Source: Bacillus sp. BHET2 (GTDB lineage Bacteria; Bacillota; Bacilli; Bacillales; Bacillaceae_B). Taken from it: DNA of 64,000 nucleotides. The DNA lies in the NCBI RefSeq assembly GCF_005938125.1, contig NZ_VCQN01000001.1, positions 1,054,001-1,118,000 on the forward strand. Reading direction: 5' to 3'. This document shows positions 53,430-62,239 of the stretch, piece after piece. Numbering within the stretch: the first letter of the stretch is position 1; each line of letters starts with the position of its first letter. The notes under the pieces are model-generated. The model was not told the origin of the DNA and made no database searches. It was given only the letters and a program-made list of their open reading frames with translations. The position numbers and the translations under genes were made by a program.

Positions 53430-54428
53430 TTAATGAGATATGCCCATTTTCTTTTTTATTTCTTTCATGAATGGAATCGTTTTCTGTCTTGCTTTTTCTG
53501 CTCCATCTTCTAAGATGGCATCTAGAATGTGTGGATTCGCCATCAGCTCTTCATATTTGGAGCGTGGTCCTTCGATAAACGAATTCATTACTTGAAAGAG
53601 CTCTTTTTTCGCTTCTCCCCATCCAATTCCATCTTGGAATTTCCTTCTCATCTCTTCTATTTGATAGGGAGCTGCAAATTCTTTATAAAGAGAAAAAATG
53701 ACGGAGGATTTGGTATTCTTTGGTTCTTCTGGTGGTGTAGAATCTGTTTTGATTTTATTTAGTAGTTTTTGAAGCTTCTTTGGTTCTTCAAATAATGGGA
53801 TTGTATTGTTATAGCTTTTACTCATTTTACGGCCATCAAGTCCTGGAAGAACTGCTGTCTCTTCCTGAATCCTATACTCGGGTAGGACAAATGTTTCACC
53901 GTAGTGCTTATTAAAGCTTTCAGCAATATCTCGAGCAATTTCTACATGCTGAACCTGATCTTTACCGACTGGCACCATTTTCGATTGAAAGAGAAGAATA
54001 TCCGCTGCCATCAAAATCGGGTAAGTGAATAATCCCATATTCACTCCCATATCAACATCCTTGCCGCCATTTTGATTCTCCTCTACGATTGATTTGTACG
54101 CATGTGCACGATTCATTAATCCCTTTGGTGCAAAACAAGCCAAAATCCAGCTTAATTCAAAGATTTCTGGAACATCTGATTGTCGATAAAATATCGCTCG
54201 GTCCGGATCTAACCCAAGCGCTAACCAGGTTGCGGCCACACCATAGGAAAGTTCTTTCATTTCTTTCTGATCATGAACCTTTGTCAGTCCATGATAATCA
54301 GCAACAAAGTATGCTGTATCGTATGATTCATTCTCTGCCAGTTGTAAAGCTGGTTTGATTGCACCGATGTAATTACCCAAATGGATACGGCCTGTTGGCT
54401 TAATGCCAGTCAATACTTGTTTTTTCAT
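53430..54428 (-). CDS. trpS: Tryptophanyl-tRNA synthetase
   Basis: The 332-residue class I synthetase has the HIGH-type motif (TGRIHLGNYIGA, residues about 11-22) and KMSKS (GRKMSKSYNN, about 194-203), with FPTGD-like VPVGKDQVQHVE before it. It charges tRNA-Trp. Length is normal for the family. A Trp-specific T-box leader lies 34 bases upstream, so transcription rises when tRNA-Trp is uncharged. Confidence 0.96.
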   Translation of the reverse strand: MKKQVLTGIKPTGRIHLGNYIGAIKPALQLAENESYDTAYFVADYHGLTKVHDQKEMKELSYGVAATWLALGLDPDRAIFYRQSDVPEIFELSWILACFAPKGLMNRAHAYKSIVEENQNGGKDVDMGVNMGLFTYPILMAADILLFQSKMVPVGKDQVQHVEIARDIAESFNKHYGETFVLPEYRIQEETAVLPGLDGRKMSKSYNNTIPLFEEPKKLQKLLNKIKTDSTPPEEPKNTKSSVIFSLYKEFAAPYQIEEMRRKFQDGIGWGEAKKELFQVMNSFIEGPRSKYEELMANPHILDAILEDGAEKARQKTIPFMKEIKKKMGISH

Positions 54429-54462
54429 AGCGATTCCCCTTATTCATCGTTTTTATGAACGC

Positions 54463-54742
54463 AAAAAAGGGCTTCTCATCCTGTTAAAAAGGACGAGAAA
54501 CCCGTGGTGCCACCTTCATTCGTTTACGACGTGTAAACGCACTTCTTATGTACAGAAGTCGAGACTTCAATACATTGGCTCTTCTATCGGTGAGCCTTTC
54601 CGCCAAAGCCTACTCCTAATTCAGCATGGATGCTCTGAAGTCCATTCAACCAGTATCCTACACTGATTTCCACCTACCATCAGCTCTCTTTAGTATTCCT
54701 CCGGTTTACTTCTCTTCATCATTGCATACCCATATTCATTCT
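54463..54742 (-). ncRNA. Trp T-box leader of trpS
   Basis: The minus strand shows stem I (AGAGAGCTGATGGTAGGTG...AATCAG), a specifier loop GAATGGAC with the Trp codon TGG, the T-box AAGGTGGCACCACGG and a terminator (GGGTTTCTCGTCC/GGATGAGAAGCCC) ending in six T. Confidence 0.93.
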
Positions 54743-54750
54743 TTTCCATT

Positions 54751-54779
54751 ATTTTAATGTAAAGGGAAATGATGGTCAA
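54751..54779 (-). promoter_or_regulatory. Promoter of trpS
   Basis: On the minus strand TTGACC (54774-54779) and TAAAAT (54751-54756) are 17 bases apart, just before the T-box leader. Confidence 0.75.
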
Positions 54780-54795
54780 GGGGCAGTTACCTATT

Positions 54796-55422
54796 TTACA
54801 TTTCTTTTGATGACAAGGGAAGGAAGAGCTTAATCCCTCTTTTATTAATAGGCAGTATTTTCATATCGCCAATCAAGTGACTGCCATACCCGATCACACA
54901 CGCTTCAAATACCCCTTCGATCATTAGGGATGCCTCTAAATAATAGGCTACAAAGGAGTAATATACGATACCAAGAAACGAGTGGGTATAGCTCCGGTGA
55001 GAAACGAATGAGGCAATAAGAATAAATATGCCTAACAACCATAGCCAAGTTTCATTTAACTGCCATCCGCAAGCCGTTACCCCGATGCCGGTGATTGAAA
55101 GCATCCTTCTTTGGGTAATGAATGTCGAAAGGGCAATCATTCCTGCTCCATAGCTTATTCCCAGCCATTGTTCTTTTCCTGTACCTTCGAGATAGCTATA
55201 AACCATCATAAGAAATCCAATGATTTGAGCAACTGCTCTTATCATCTTGGACGAAAAAGTTAACCTGTTACTGAGTTTGCCGTCAATATCCATATCCGGC
55301 ATGAGAGCGGAAATACCGCCAATAGCGACTAGTGTGGCTGTAATATCCGGACCTGATCCAAACGAGTTGGCCACCATAAACCCTGTTGCTGCTCCAATTG
55401 CCATATGAGATGTTCCGTTCAA
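54796..55422 (-). CDS. YdjM-family membrane-bound metal-dependent hydrolase
   Basis: TTG 55422 is chosen because AGGAGG lies 6 bases upstream. The 208-residue protein has the YdjM pattern: NGTSHMAIGAATGFMVA with a metal-type His near the N-terminus, LMPDMDIDGKLSNR (acidic metal site), SHRSYTHSFLGIVYYS and GYGSHLIGDM, with about five membrane helices. It is predicted to be a membrane hydrolase of unknown substrate. Confidence 0.85.
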   Translation of the reverse strand: MNGTSHMAIGAATGFMVANSFGSGPDITATLVAIGGISALMPDMDIDGKLSNRLTFSSKMIRAVAQIIGFLMMVYSYLEGTGKEQWLGISYGAGMIALSTFITQRRMLSITGIGVTACGWQLNETWLWLLGIFILIASFVSHRSYTHSFLGIVYYSFVAYYLEASLMIEGVFEACVIGYGSHLIGDMKILPINKRGIKLFLPLSSKEM

Positions 55423-55516
55423 GTGAGTCCTCCTACTTTCATGCATATGTATGTACTAAATGAATATCATACCCTTTTTACCCCACCCATGACTATGGGA
55501 ATGAAGCATTACTTTC

Positions 55517-56143
55517 TTAAAGATGAGCTTTGATACGTTTAAGAACTTCAAGTAGATAAGATCTTTCATGGGGAACAAAATGGTGAAATCCCACCACTTC
55601 CGATGTGAATTCCTTCTCACCAACCTCATTGATCTGAAACCCTTCTACTTTGATTTCAGTTTTGTATTTTTGGATAAGTGCTTTGAAATCCTCAAAGGAA
55701 GAACGAAACACACCGGCTACCTCCTCCAACTGCAGATGAAAATCATCATACGTAACAGGATTTGAGTAGAGGAAAACGTTCGTTAATTCTCGATCAACCA
55801 TACCGTCTTGATGGAGTTCCCCTTTTATGATTCCAAGTGATTCTAATGATTCAATCGGAACATAGAGACCTAATTCTTCGTGAAGTTCTCTCACACCTTC
55901 TTCAATTGTTTCAGTGGATAAAATGTGTCCTGCAGCCGTAATATCCAACAGGCTTCGATAGTCCTTCTTTTTGTCACTTCTCAATTGAAAATAGATATAG
56001 GTTTCCTTTCTGCCCTCATCATGATGTGCAAGCCAGCAGTGAAACGTTTCATGCCAATATCCTTTCGCATGGACTTCGGAACGGCTCGCTGTCCCAAGCC
56101 TGTTTCCCCTTTCATCAAATACAGACAATTGCTCGTTCTCCAC
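55517..56143 (-). CDS. NUDIX hydrolase
   Basis: The 208-residue protein has an exact NUDIX box (GHILSTETIEEGVRELHEELGL, glycine at about residue 72) within an IPP-isomerase/YfcD-like layout (VFDERGNRLGTASRSEVHAKGYWHETFHCWL). Such proteins hydrolyse nucleoside diphosphate derivatives; substrate unknown. It ends the pair with the HAD phosphatase 15 bases upstream, so the two are probably co-transcribed. Confidence 0.88.
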   Translation of the reverse strand: MENEQLSVFDERGNRLGTASRSEVHAKGYWHETFHCWLAHHDEGRKETYIYFQLRSDKKKDYRSLLDITAAGHILSTETIEEGVRELHEELGLYVPIESLESLGIIKGELHQDGMVDRELTNVFLYSNPVTYDDFHLQLEEVAGVFRSSFEDFKALIQKYKTEIKVEGFQINEVGEKEFTSEVVGFHHFVPHERSYLLEVLKRIKAHL

Positions 56144-56158
56144 CTGAATCCCCCCCTG

Positions 56159-56821
56159 TCATTCTGTTGCTAATTTCTCCATATATTCTTTGATTTCAAT
56201 CAGATCATCAACCACGATATCAGCCTGGAGGAGCTCCTTGTCTTGAGAAAAATCAAAGGCACATCCTATTGAAAGAAAGTGATTCGCTTCTGCACCCTTG
56301 AAGTCAGATAGCCTATCACCAACCACGATTCCATGGGAAAGATTGTGATCCTCCTTAATTTGGCGGATTAAATCCGCTTTATCCTCAGATTGAATTTCCT
56401 GAATGCTGTAGCAGGTTGAAATCCATTCACCCAACGAATGGGACTCCACAATAGCCTGTAAATAATGTGGGTAACCGTTACTCGCCACAAAAATGGGAAA
56501 CCCTCTGTCAGATAAATATCCTAAGAGTTTTTCCGTATTCGGGTAGAGTGCACCGTTCCCTTTTTGAATATTGCCAATCAATTGTTCGTGAAACACATCA
56601 TTCATTTGCCGGCGTACTTGTATAGAATGATCGGGTAAAAGGGTACTCCACACCACTGAAAGGGGGGCGCCCATCATTTCCCGATATGTTTCAATAGGTG
56701 TACGTCCTTTCCACAATCCCTCATCTCGAAGATAGTGAAAGGCATCTCGAAGTGAAGCTTCAAGTATACGATTCGTTTGAAATATTGTTCCATCCATGTC
56801 AAAAATTATTGCAGCTTTCAT
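56159..56821 (-). CDS. HAD-superfamily phosphatase
   Basis: The 220-residue protein has HAD motif I (IFDMDGTIFQTN), motif II (FVASNGYPHY), the motif III lysine region and motif IV (GIVVGDRLSDFKGAEAN), with an alpha-helical cap (about 18-85). It resembles phosphoglycolate phosphatase or beta-phosphoglucomutase relatives. The substrate is unknown. It is intact, unlike the HAD remnant at 19327. Confidence 0.88.
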   Translation of the reverse strand: MKAAIIFDMDGTIFQTNRILEASLRDAFHYLRDEGLWKGRTPIETYREMMGAPLSVVWSTLLPDHSIQVRRQMNDVFHEQLIGNIQKGNGALYPNTEKLLGYLSDRGFPIFVASNGYPHYLQAIVESHSLGEWISTCYSIQEIQSEDKADLIRQIKEDHNLSHGIVVGDRLSDFKGAEANHFLSIGCAFDFSQDKELLQADIVVDDLIEIKEYMEKLATE

Positions 56822-56987
56822 CCGTATTCTCCTTTATTGCCATTCGTCCAATCAGTATCTTAGAGACTGATGCTTTCTTCCTATATGAATTCATTCATCT
56901 ATTTCATTATCATATCAAACTTTCTCTCACTTTAAAGCAATGAACGCCTTGAGTTGCACACAAAACGTCTGACTTATCAACATCATC

Positions 56988-57027
56988 AAAAAAAGACACA
57001 TGAGATTTAATTTCTCCTACGTGCCTT
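56988..57027 (-). terminator. Imperfect terminator after the small two-helix membrane gene
   Basis: On the minus strand GGCAC.TA.GAGA and TCTC.TGTGTC pair imperfectly and are followed by seven T, 42 bases past the stop. Confidence 0.65.
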
Positions 57028-57068
57028 TTCAAAGTACTATATACTTTTGATTCCTTCTCAATTTTTCA

Positions 57069-57248
57069 CTAAGATGCGTTGGGAAGGTAAAAAAAGACCG
57101 TCAACATCATACCGATTAAAGAAAAAATGACGATACTGACTGCCACGGATTTGTGATACTTTGAAACATGTTTCTTCTTTGAAATGTTAAAAAATGTGAA
57201 TGCCATTAACGAAAGAACAAACATTGCAATAAACAGGAGCTCGCTCAT
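57069..57248 (-). CDS. Small two-helix membrane protein
   Basis: ATG 57248 follows AAAGGGA at 6 bases. The 59-residue product consists of two membrane helices (ELLFIAMFVLSLMAFTFFNI and SVAVSIVIFSLIGMMLTVFF) joined by a basic loop (SKKKHVSKYHK). The family is not recognised. The ribosome binding site and terminator support a real gene. Confidence 0.65.
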   Translation of the reverse strand: MSELLFIAMFVLSLMAFTFFNISKKKHVSKYHKSVAVSIVIFSLIGMMLTVFFYLPNAS

Positions 57249-57396
57249 GAACAATCCCTTTCTTTGAGAAGAGGTGGTTACATCTTTAATATATGAGAAC
57301 ACTTTACCATATTTCCGTTTTCAACAAAAATTTTTTATCCTAACCCATTTTTTCGATTTCCTTTTCATTTTAAGCATCGGATTTAATATGCATCCT

Positions 57397-58617
57397 TTAA
57401 AAATAGTAATAAAGCCATTTCGGCGTTTTTCGTAAAGCTATTTCCCAGAATGGTAATTCATCAAATGCTTTCTTGGTGAGTTTTTCGCTATCTTGTATAT
57501 CTTGATCAATTAGTCTTTCTAACTCACGGGCAACTTCAACGTCCTGAACGATTGCGTTACTCTCGTCATTTAAATGAAAACTTCTCGGATCCCAATTGGC
57601 TGTCCCTACATCTGCCCATTCATGATCGATGACCATCACTTTGCCGTGAAAGAAACCTTTTTCATATAAATATAGATTCACACCGTTATCTAATAGACTC
57701 TTCTCAATCCGGTAACTCGGTGGTTTCGTAAACCATGCATCTGTATCATCAGGTACAAGGATATTCACTTTAACACCACGATTCACAGCGTCTTTTAATG
57801 CTGATGTTAATTTTACATTTGGAATAAAGTACGGAGTAGTAATGGTTACACTCTCTTTAGCTTCATTAATCCAATGGATGGTTTTATCAACCAGGCCGTC
57901 ACCGGTTGAAAACAAGAAGTGTACTCTGCTTCCATCCTTTTTAGTTGTTGCATGAACTGGAAAACTAAGCTTGATACTCTCCCCACCATCTTCTTCCCAG
58001 TCCCTCTTGAACTGCTGAGATATTTCACCTACAGCTTCACCGAAAATCCGAATATGATAATCCCTCCAATACCCAAGCTTTGGATCTTTCCCTAGGTATT
58101 CATCTCCCATATTGAATCCCCCAATATACCCTATTCTCTGGTCAATGGAGATCAGCCTGCGATGGTTCCGATGGTGTAAGGAATAGAAGACGTTGTGCAT
58201 GTTTAGTGGCCTGCTCTTAACAACCTTAACCCCTCCTTCTTCCATTTTCTTTACTGTTTTCTTCTGAATATCCGATCCTAGATAGTCTACAGACAACCGG
58301 ACATCTACACCTTCCTGGGCTTTTTCAATCAGCATCCCAAACAGTTCTTTGGTGATTTCGTCATCTCTGATAATAAAAAAATGAATCCAAATATGTTCTC
58401 TTCCTTGTTTAATATCTTCGAACAGTTTTTCATAAAAGCTTTCACCTGTATTGAAAATGTCAATTGAACCTTTTCGAGAAAGTGTTTCAGAAACGGGGTG
58501 AGTCCGGGTATAATTTTTAACGCCTTGTTTCACATCCCAGTGCATAATGAGGAACAATAGCACACTAATTGCTGCTGCTATTAGGAATCCCTTAAATCCT
58601 TTTATCAACAAGAGCAC
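57397..58617 (-). CDS. Cardiolipin synthase-like phospholipase D protein
   Basis: The 406-residue protein has one N-terminal membrane helix (about 8-24) and two PLD domains. The second has a full HKD motif (HGKVMVIDHEWADVGTANWD). In the first the motif reads HRRLISID, so the expected Lys is Arg. Bacterial cardiolipin synthases join two phosphatidylglycerols; the single anchor and length resemble B. subtilis YwjE. Activity is uncertain because of the changed residue. Confidence 0.85.
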   Translation of the reverse strand: MLLLIKGFKGFLIAAAISVLLFLIMHWDVKQGVKNYTRTHPVSETLSRKGSIDIFNTGESFYEKLFEDIKQGREHIWIHFFIIRDDEITKELFGMLIEKAQEGVDVRLSVDYLGSDIQKKTVKKMEEGGVKVVKSRPLNMHNVFYSLHHRNHRRLISIDQRIGYIGGFNMGDEYLGKDPKLGYWRDYHIRIFGEAVGEISQQFKRDWEEDGGESIKLSFPVHATTKKDGSRVHFLFSTGDGLVDKTIHWINEAKESVTITTPYFIPNVKLTSALKDAVNRGVKVNILVPDDTDAWFTKPPSYRIEKSLLDNGVNLYLYEKGFFHGKVMVIDHEWADVGTANWDPRSFHLNDESNAIVQDVEVARELERLIDQDIQDSEKLTKKAFDELPFWEIALRKTPKWLYYYF

Positions 58618-58702
58618 TCACCACCTTTATTGTACTGTTATCTTTTGTTTAAGAGTGAGGACTATACATCATGATTGAGATTTCATCCAGTATCTGTGAA
58701 AT

Positions 58703-58734
58703 AAAAAAAGAGCATCAACGTAACGTCAATACTC
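58703..58734 (-). terminator. Terminator after the VanZ-like gene
   Basis: On the minus strand an 11-base imperfect stem (GAGTATTGACG with CGTTGATGCTC, using G-U pairs) is followed by seven T and starts at the stop codon. Confidence 0.7.
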
Positions 58735-59292
58735 TCAGTTCAGCTTCTTATTTATTTTCAAAAGCGTATAAATGAATCGGACAACTACAAATATTAATCC
58801 TCCGATACAGGAACCTAATGTATTCATGATCCAGTCATCAATATCTGTCGCTCTTCCCAACGGTAGGTAAAATTGTGCAAACTCAATGCCACTGGAAAAC
58901 ATCGATCCTAAAAAAGTAACCATTAATATAAGCTGTTTCGAATGCCTCATCCACCAAGCCAAGAAAAAGGTGAATGGGATAAACAACAAAATATTGGCTA
59001 ATAGATTTCGAATCGGAACATCCAAATGATTTCGGTAGATCAAATTTAATTTCAGATTCGAAAAGGGATCAAAATTCACCGAGCCATCGGCGACGTTTCC
59101 TGAAGAAACGGGGGTTAACGTAATTAAACAGATTCCTCCAATAGAAATAAATGTAAATAATACAGGGAGCAGGTTCATCCATCTTCCCTTTCCCCTTCTT
59201 TTCTTCCAAAAGGACACTGCAAAGATAAGGGAAATCGTCACAACGATGAGAATTGGAATGACCCAGCCAAATGCGCTCCATAATTCTTTCAT
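58735..59292 (-). CDS. VanZ-family membrane protein
   Basis: The 185-residue protein has about five membrane helices and the VanZ pattern: ICLITLTPVSSG, NFDPFSNLK, VPIRNLLANILLFIPFTFFLAWW and SSGIEFAQFYLPLGRATDIDDWIMNTLGSCIGG. VanZ relatives modulate teicoplanin sensitivity in enterococci but most are of unknown role. It stands alone here with no other van genes. Confidence 0.88.
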   Translation of the reverse strand: MKELWSAFGWVIPILIVVTISLIFAVSFWKKRRGKGRWMNLLPVLFTFISIGGICLITLTPVSSGNVADGSVNFDPFSNLKLNLIYRNHLDVPIRNLLANILLFIPFTFFLAWWMRHSKQLILMVTFLGSMFSSGIEFAQFYLPLGRATDIDDWIMNTLGSCIGGLIFVVVRFIYTLLKINKKLN

Positions 59293-59427
59293 AAATGCTT
59301 ATCCTACTTTCCTTTATGCTTCAAACATATGTTGTTTAAAGGGATCACGAGTGATTCTGTTTGGCACACATTACAATTTAAGCTACTTATTCTAATCCTG
59401 TCATTTTCATCTTCATTTGTTTACCCT

Positions 59428-61305
59428 TTATCCTCGAGATTCAACCCACTTTCGATTCCCATTCATTCGAATCGAAAGTCCTTCCTTATCAAGCCTTTCT
59501 AATAGAGGGATTGTGTACTTTCTGGATGTTCCCAAAATCTCCTTCGCTTCTGAAATGTCGAATGTATCCCCTGTATGTTCCTTTAATTGGCGGATAGCAT
59601 TATGAAACACTCCATATGAATACGCCTTCCGGTCATCCAAAGGGACAACTCTTTTCTCTTGAACGAAAAAATGAAAAAAGTCCGAATGGAACTGCTCCGG
59701 TATACCTACTTGATAAAAATAGTCTTCCATATCCTTCACTTTGGTATCATCATTTTCTAATAAAGATAGAAGCTGATCGCCTCGTTTTTTCCATTCCGTT
59801 GGCAAATGAGGGGTAAAACCTTCTAAATAAACAACTGCATTCCCCTCTATCCCAGAGCTATTTTCAATCACATAGTCTACAAGAGCTGATGGATACTCAT
59901 TTATGGATTGCTTCATCTCACCACGGTTAATTCCTTTTAATAATGGGGATTTCATATGAAATTTCTTTAGTCGATCTTCTATCGCCTTTCTGCACTCGTC
60001 TACCATAATTTCATGAGTGACCACTGTAGAAGAAATATGGATCCACTGTTCATTCTGGAATAATTCATAGAGGGTTTCCTCAGAAAGAGAGGTTTCTCTC
60101 ATCAGGCACGCTTTCTCAATCGATTTAGAGGTTTCAAGAATTCTCAACACCCTCTGCTCGGGTGTCCCTTCCATCTCAGCTTGAAGAAGATCGATGGTCT
60201 TTGCACCAAAGCGATAGTTACCGCCCTTCGGCTGAATAATCCAACCTCCACCGATTGTTTCCATAGGTGATGGTCTTCTGATTATAAATCGATCCCCCCT
60301 TTTAACCATGAGAGAATCCTCTAGCTGGATCTGACATAGAATCACACTTGATTCCGATTCAACTTTGTTTCGATCGAAGAACACAAGCTTCCCCATAACT
60401 TCAGACGTACCTGAATGAACCCTGACTGGCATCCGCTGCTTGACTTCATGTCTGATAGAATGTAACACGGTAAGACATACGTCTATTGTGTTTGATCGTG
60501 ACAAATGGGGAGTGGTCACAATTACATTACCACGCTTTAGCTCTTTGTAGCCCACTGCGGAAAGGTTAATCGCAACCCTTTGTCCCGCATGTCCAGAACT
60601 TACCTTCTTATGATGAACTTGAATTTGTTTCGCTTTCGTATGTACCCCTTGTGGTAATAGGAATAGTTCATCACCTGTTTCAAGTCTTCCTTCATAGATG
60701 GTCCCTCTTACGACTGTCCCCTTCCCCTTTACCGTGAAAGCATGATCAATGGGTAATCGAAATTGACTAGAAATCCTTCTTGAAGGCATTCTCTTCAGGG
60801 AAGAAATTATTTCACCTTTCAGAGTCTCTACTCCATTTCCTGTCAAACTATCTGCTAAAAGAATGGGTGCATAAGCGAAAACCGTATGTTTCAACTCTTC
60901 GGTTACTTCTTCAAGTGCCAACTCTATTAGTTCTTCTTCTACTTTTGCAATTTTCGTTAAGACAATAATAGCTTCCGTAATCCCCAGAAGAGAAAGAATT
61001 TCCAGATGTTCCTTCGTTTGCGGCATAACGCCTTCATCTGCTGCAACGACGACTACAACAAGGTCAATACCCGCAACACCTGCGATCATCTGTCGTATAA
61101 ACCGCTCATGTCCAGGTACATCCACAACCGATATTTCAATGTCCTCATCTTGATACATCGGCGCGTAACCAGGTTCAATCGAAATGTTGCGTTCCTTTTC
61201 TTCTTTTAGCTGATCCGTATCCACTGAGGTTAGAGCCTTCGTGAGAGTGGTCTTTCCATGGTCAATATGCCCGGCCATCCCAATCGTATAATATCTCTTT
61301 TCCAT
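59428..61305 (-). CDS. selB: Selenocysteine-specific elongation factor SelB
   Basis: The 625-residue protein has the SelB GTPase domain (about 1-170: GHIDHGKTT, DVPGHERF, LTKI), beta-barrel domains (about 175-340: RLPIDHAFTVKGKGTVVRGT) and C-terminal winged helices (about 400-625) that bind the SECIS hairpin. It delivers Sec-tRNA to in-frame UGA codons. No selA, selD, selC tRNA or selenoprotein is visible in this window, so its partners must lie elsewhere. GGATGG precedes the ATG. Confidence 0.92.
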   Translation of the reverse strand: MEKRYYTIGMAGHIDHGKTTLTKALTSVDTDQLKEEKERNISIEPGYAPMYQDEDIEISVVDVPGHERFIRQMIAGVAGIDLVVVVVAADEGVMPQTKEHLEILSLLGITEAIIVLTKIAKVEEELIELALEEVTEELKHTVFAYAPILLADSLTGNGVETLKGEIISSLKRMPSRRISSQFRLPIDHAFTVKGKGTVVRGTIYEGRLETGDELFLLPQGVHTKAKQIQVHHKKVSSGHAGQRVAINLSAVGYKELKRGNVIVTTPHLSRSNTIDVCLTVLHSIRHEVKQRMPVRVHSGTSEVMGKLVFFDRNKVESESSVILCQIQLEDSLMVKRGDRFIIRRPSPMETIGGGWIIQPKGGNYRFGAKTIDLLQAEMEGTPEQRVLRILETSKSIEKACLMRETSLSEETLYELFQNEQWIHISSTVVTHEIMVDECRKAIEDRLKKFHMKSPLLKGINRGEMKQSINEYPSALVDYVIENSSGIEGNAVVYLEGFTPHLPTEWKKRGDQLLSLLENDDTKVKDMEDYFYQVGIPEQFHSDFFHFFVQEKRVVPLDDRKAYSYGVFHNAIRQLKEHTGDTFDISEAKEILGTSRKYTIPLLERLDKEGLSIRMNGNRKWVESRG

Positions 61306-61320
61306 CCTCTCACCTACTCT

Positions 61321-61473
61321 TTACATGCTCTTCTTAAACCTGAACAATAATACTCCGATCATGATTGCGAAACAGCTGAAAAATACGGTTCCTCTCCATA
61401 CCTCCCCGTCCATAAATGACTTCACGACCCATATCAATATAAATAATGTGATAGTTACATCAAATATCAGCAT
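61321..61473 (-). CDS. Small two-helix membrane protein between GNAT and selB
   Basis: ATG 61473 opens a 50-codon frame: MLIFDVTITLFILIWVVKSF, then a second hydrophobic segment (TVFFSCFAIMIGVLLF) and a basic end. AAAGGA touches the ATG, so spacing is poor and expression may depend on coupling with the GNAT gene, which ends 24 bases upstream. It ends 15 bases before selB. It is not recognised. Confidence 0.45.
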   Translation of the reverse strand: MLIFDVTITLFILIWVVKSFMDGEVWRGTVFFSCFAIMIGVLLFRFKKSM

Positions 61474-61497
61474 TCCTTTAGAGTTTCGAATACGTCT

Positions 61498-62043
61498 TCA
61501 CCTGCTGCTTTCGATTTGTTTTGTTTCTCTCAGTTTATCATATCCCTTCTTTACAGCTCCACCAGGTCTATATCTAGCCATGCAGCACTCCCCCACATAT
61601 TGACCATTTTGTATGATGGAACCATGTTTGAATCCTTCATCCTCAAATCCTATTCGCTCATATAATGCTTTTGCCCGTGTATTGGACTCTATGACTGTTA
61701 ATTCAATCCTTTCAATCATTAACCAGTTATCAGCTAAATCGATTGCATTTTTAAGGAGTCTTGTCCCAATTCCTTGAGCATGATAGTTTTCATCTATGAA
61801 TAAAAAGAGAGACCCTGTATGTGCGCGTCGACCAATTCCTTGAGTTAATCCGCATAGACCCACTACCGTTCCGTCTACCTCCGCTACAAAGTCATGCTGA
61901 TCAGAAGAGGGATTCTGTAATCTGCTCTCAAATTTCTCTACCCTTAAGCTTGGCAAGGCTATGATATTAGGTAAAACTGTCTTTTGTCGCATAATCCCCA
62001 CAATTCTTCCAGCATCTTTTACTTCTATCGGTCTGATTTTCAT
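61498..62043 (-). CDS. GNAT N-acetyltransferase
   Basis: ATG 62043 follows GGGGGA at 9 bases; upstream codons lack a site. The 181-residue GNAT has GTVVGLCGLTQGIGRRAHTGSLFLFIDENYHAQGIGTRLLKNAI with the acetyl-CoA loop (HAQGIGT) and ESNTRAKALYERIGFEDEG. It resembles L-amino acid or spermidine acetyltransferases; substrate unknown. It may share a transcript with the small membrane gene and selB downstream. Confidence 0.88.
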   Translation of the reverse strand: MKIRPIEVKDAGRIVGIMRQKTVLPNIIALPSLRVEKFESRLQNPSSDQHDFVAEVDGTVVGLCGLTQGIGRRAHTGSLFLFIDENYHAQGIGTRLLKNAIDLADNWLMIERIELTVIESNTRAKALYERIGFEDEGFKHGSIIQNGQYVGECCMARYRPGGAVKKGYDKLRETKQIESSR

Positions 62044-62124
62044 TGAGCCGTTTCCCCCCGTATCTTTTTTTATCATTATAATCCTTATTACCCTTATATT
62101 GGAATATAAATTCAGCATCCACAT

Positions 62125-62157
62125 AAAAAAGAGAATCACCTGACATCAGCGATTCTC
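62125..62157 (-). terminator. Terminator after the Sco gene
   Basis: On the minus strand GAGAATC and GATTCTC with an inner TGA/TCA pair are followed by six T, about 80 bases past the Sco stop. Confidence 0.85.
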
Positions 62158-62239
62158 CTTTTAAACAACTCTGTTTAGGTAATAAGGACTAAAGCTACAA
62201 TGAACCTGGTTGAATACTCCAACAAGTTCTCTTTGGTCT

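Noticed and set aside
59293-59427. Possible tRNA-Sec gene beside selB
   Set aside because: No cloverleaf or CCA-ending long-acceptor structure could be seen in this gap or in the gap on the other side.
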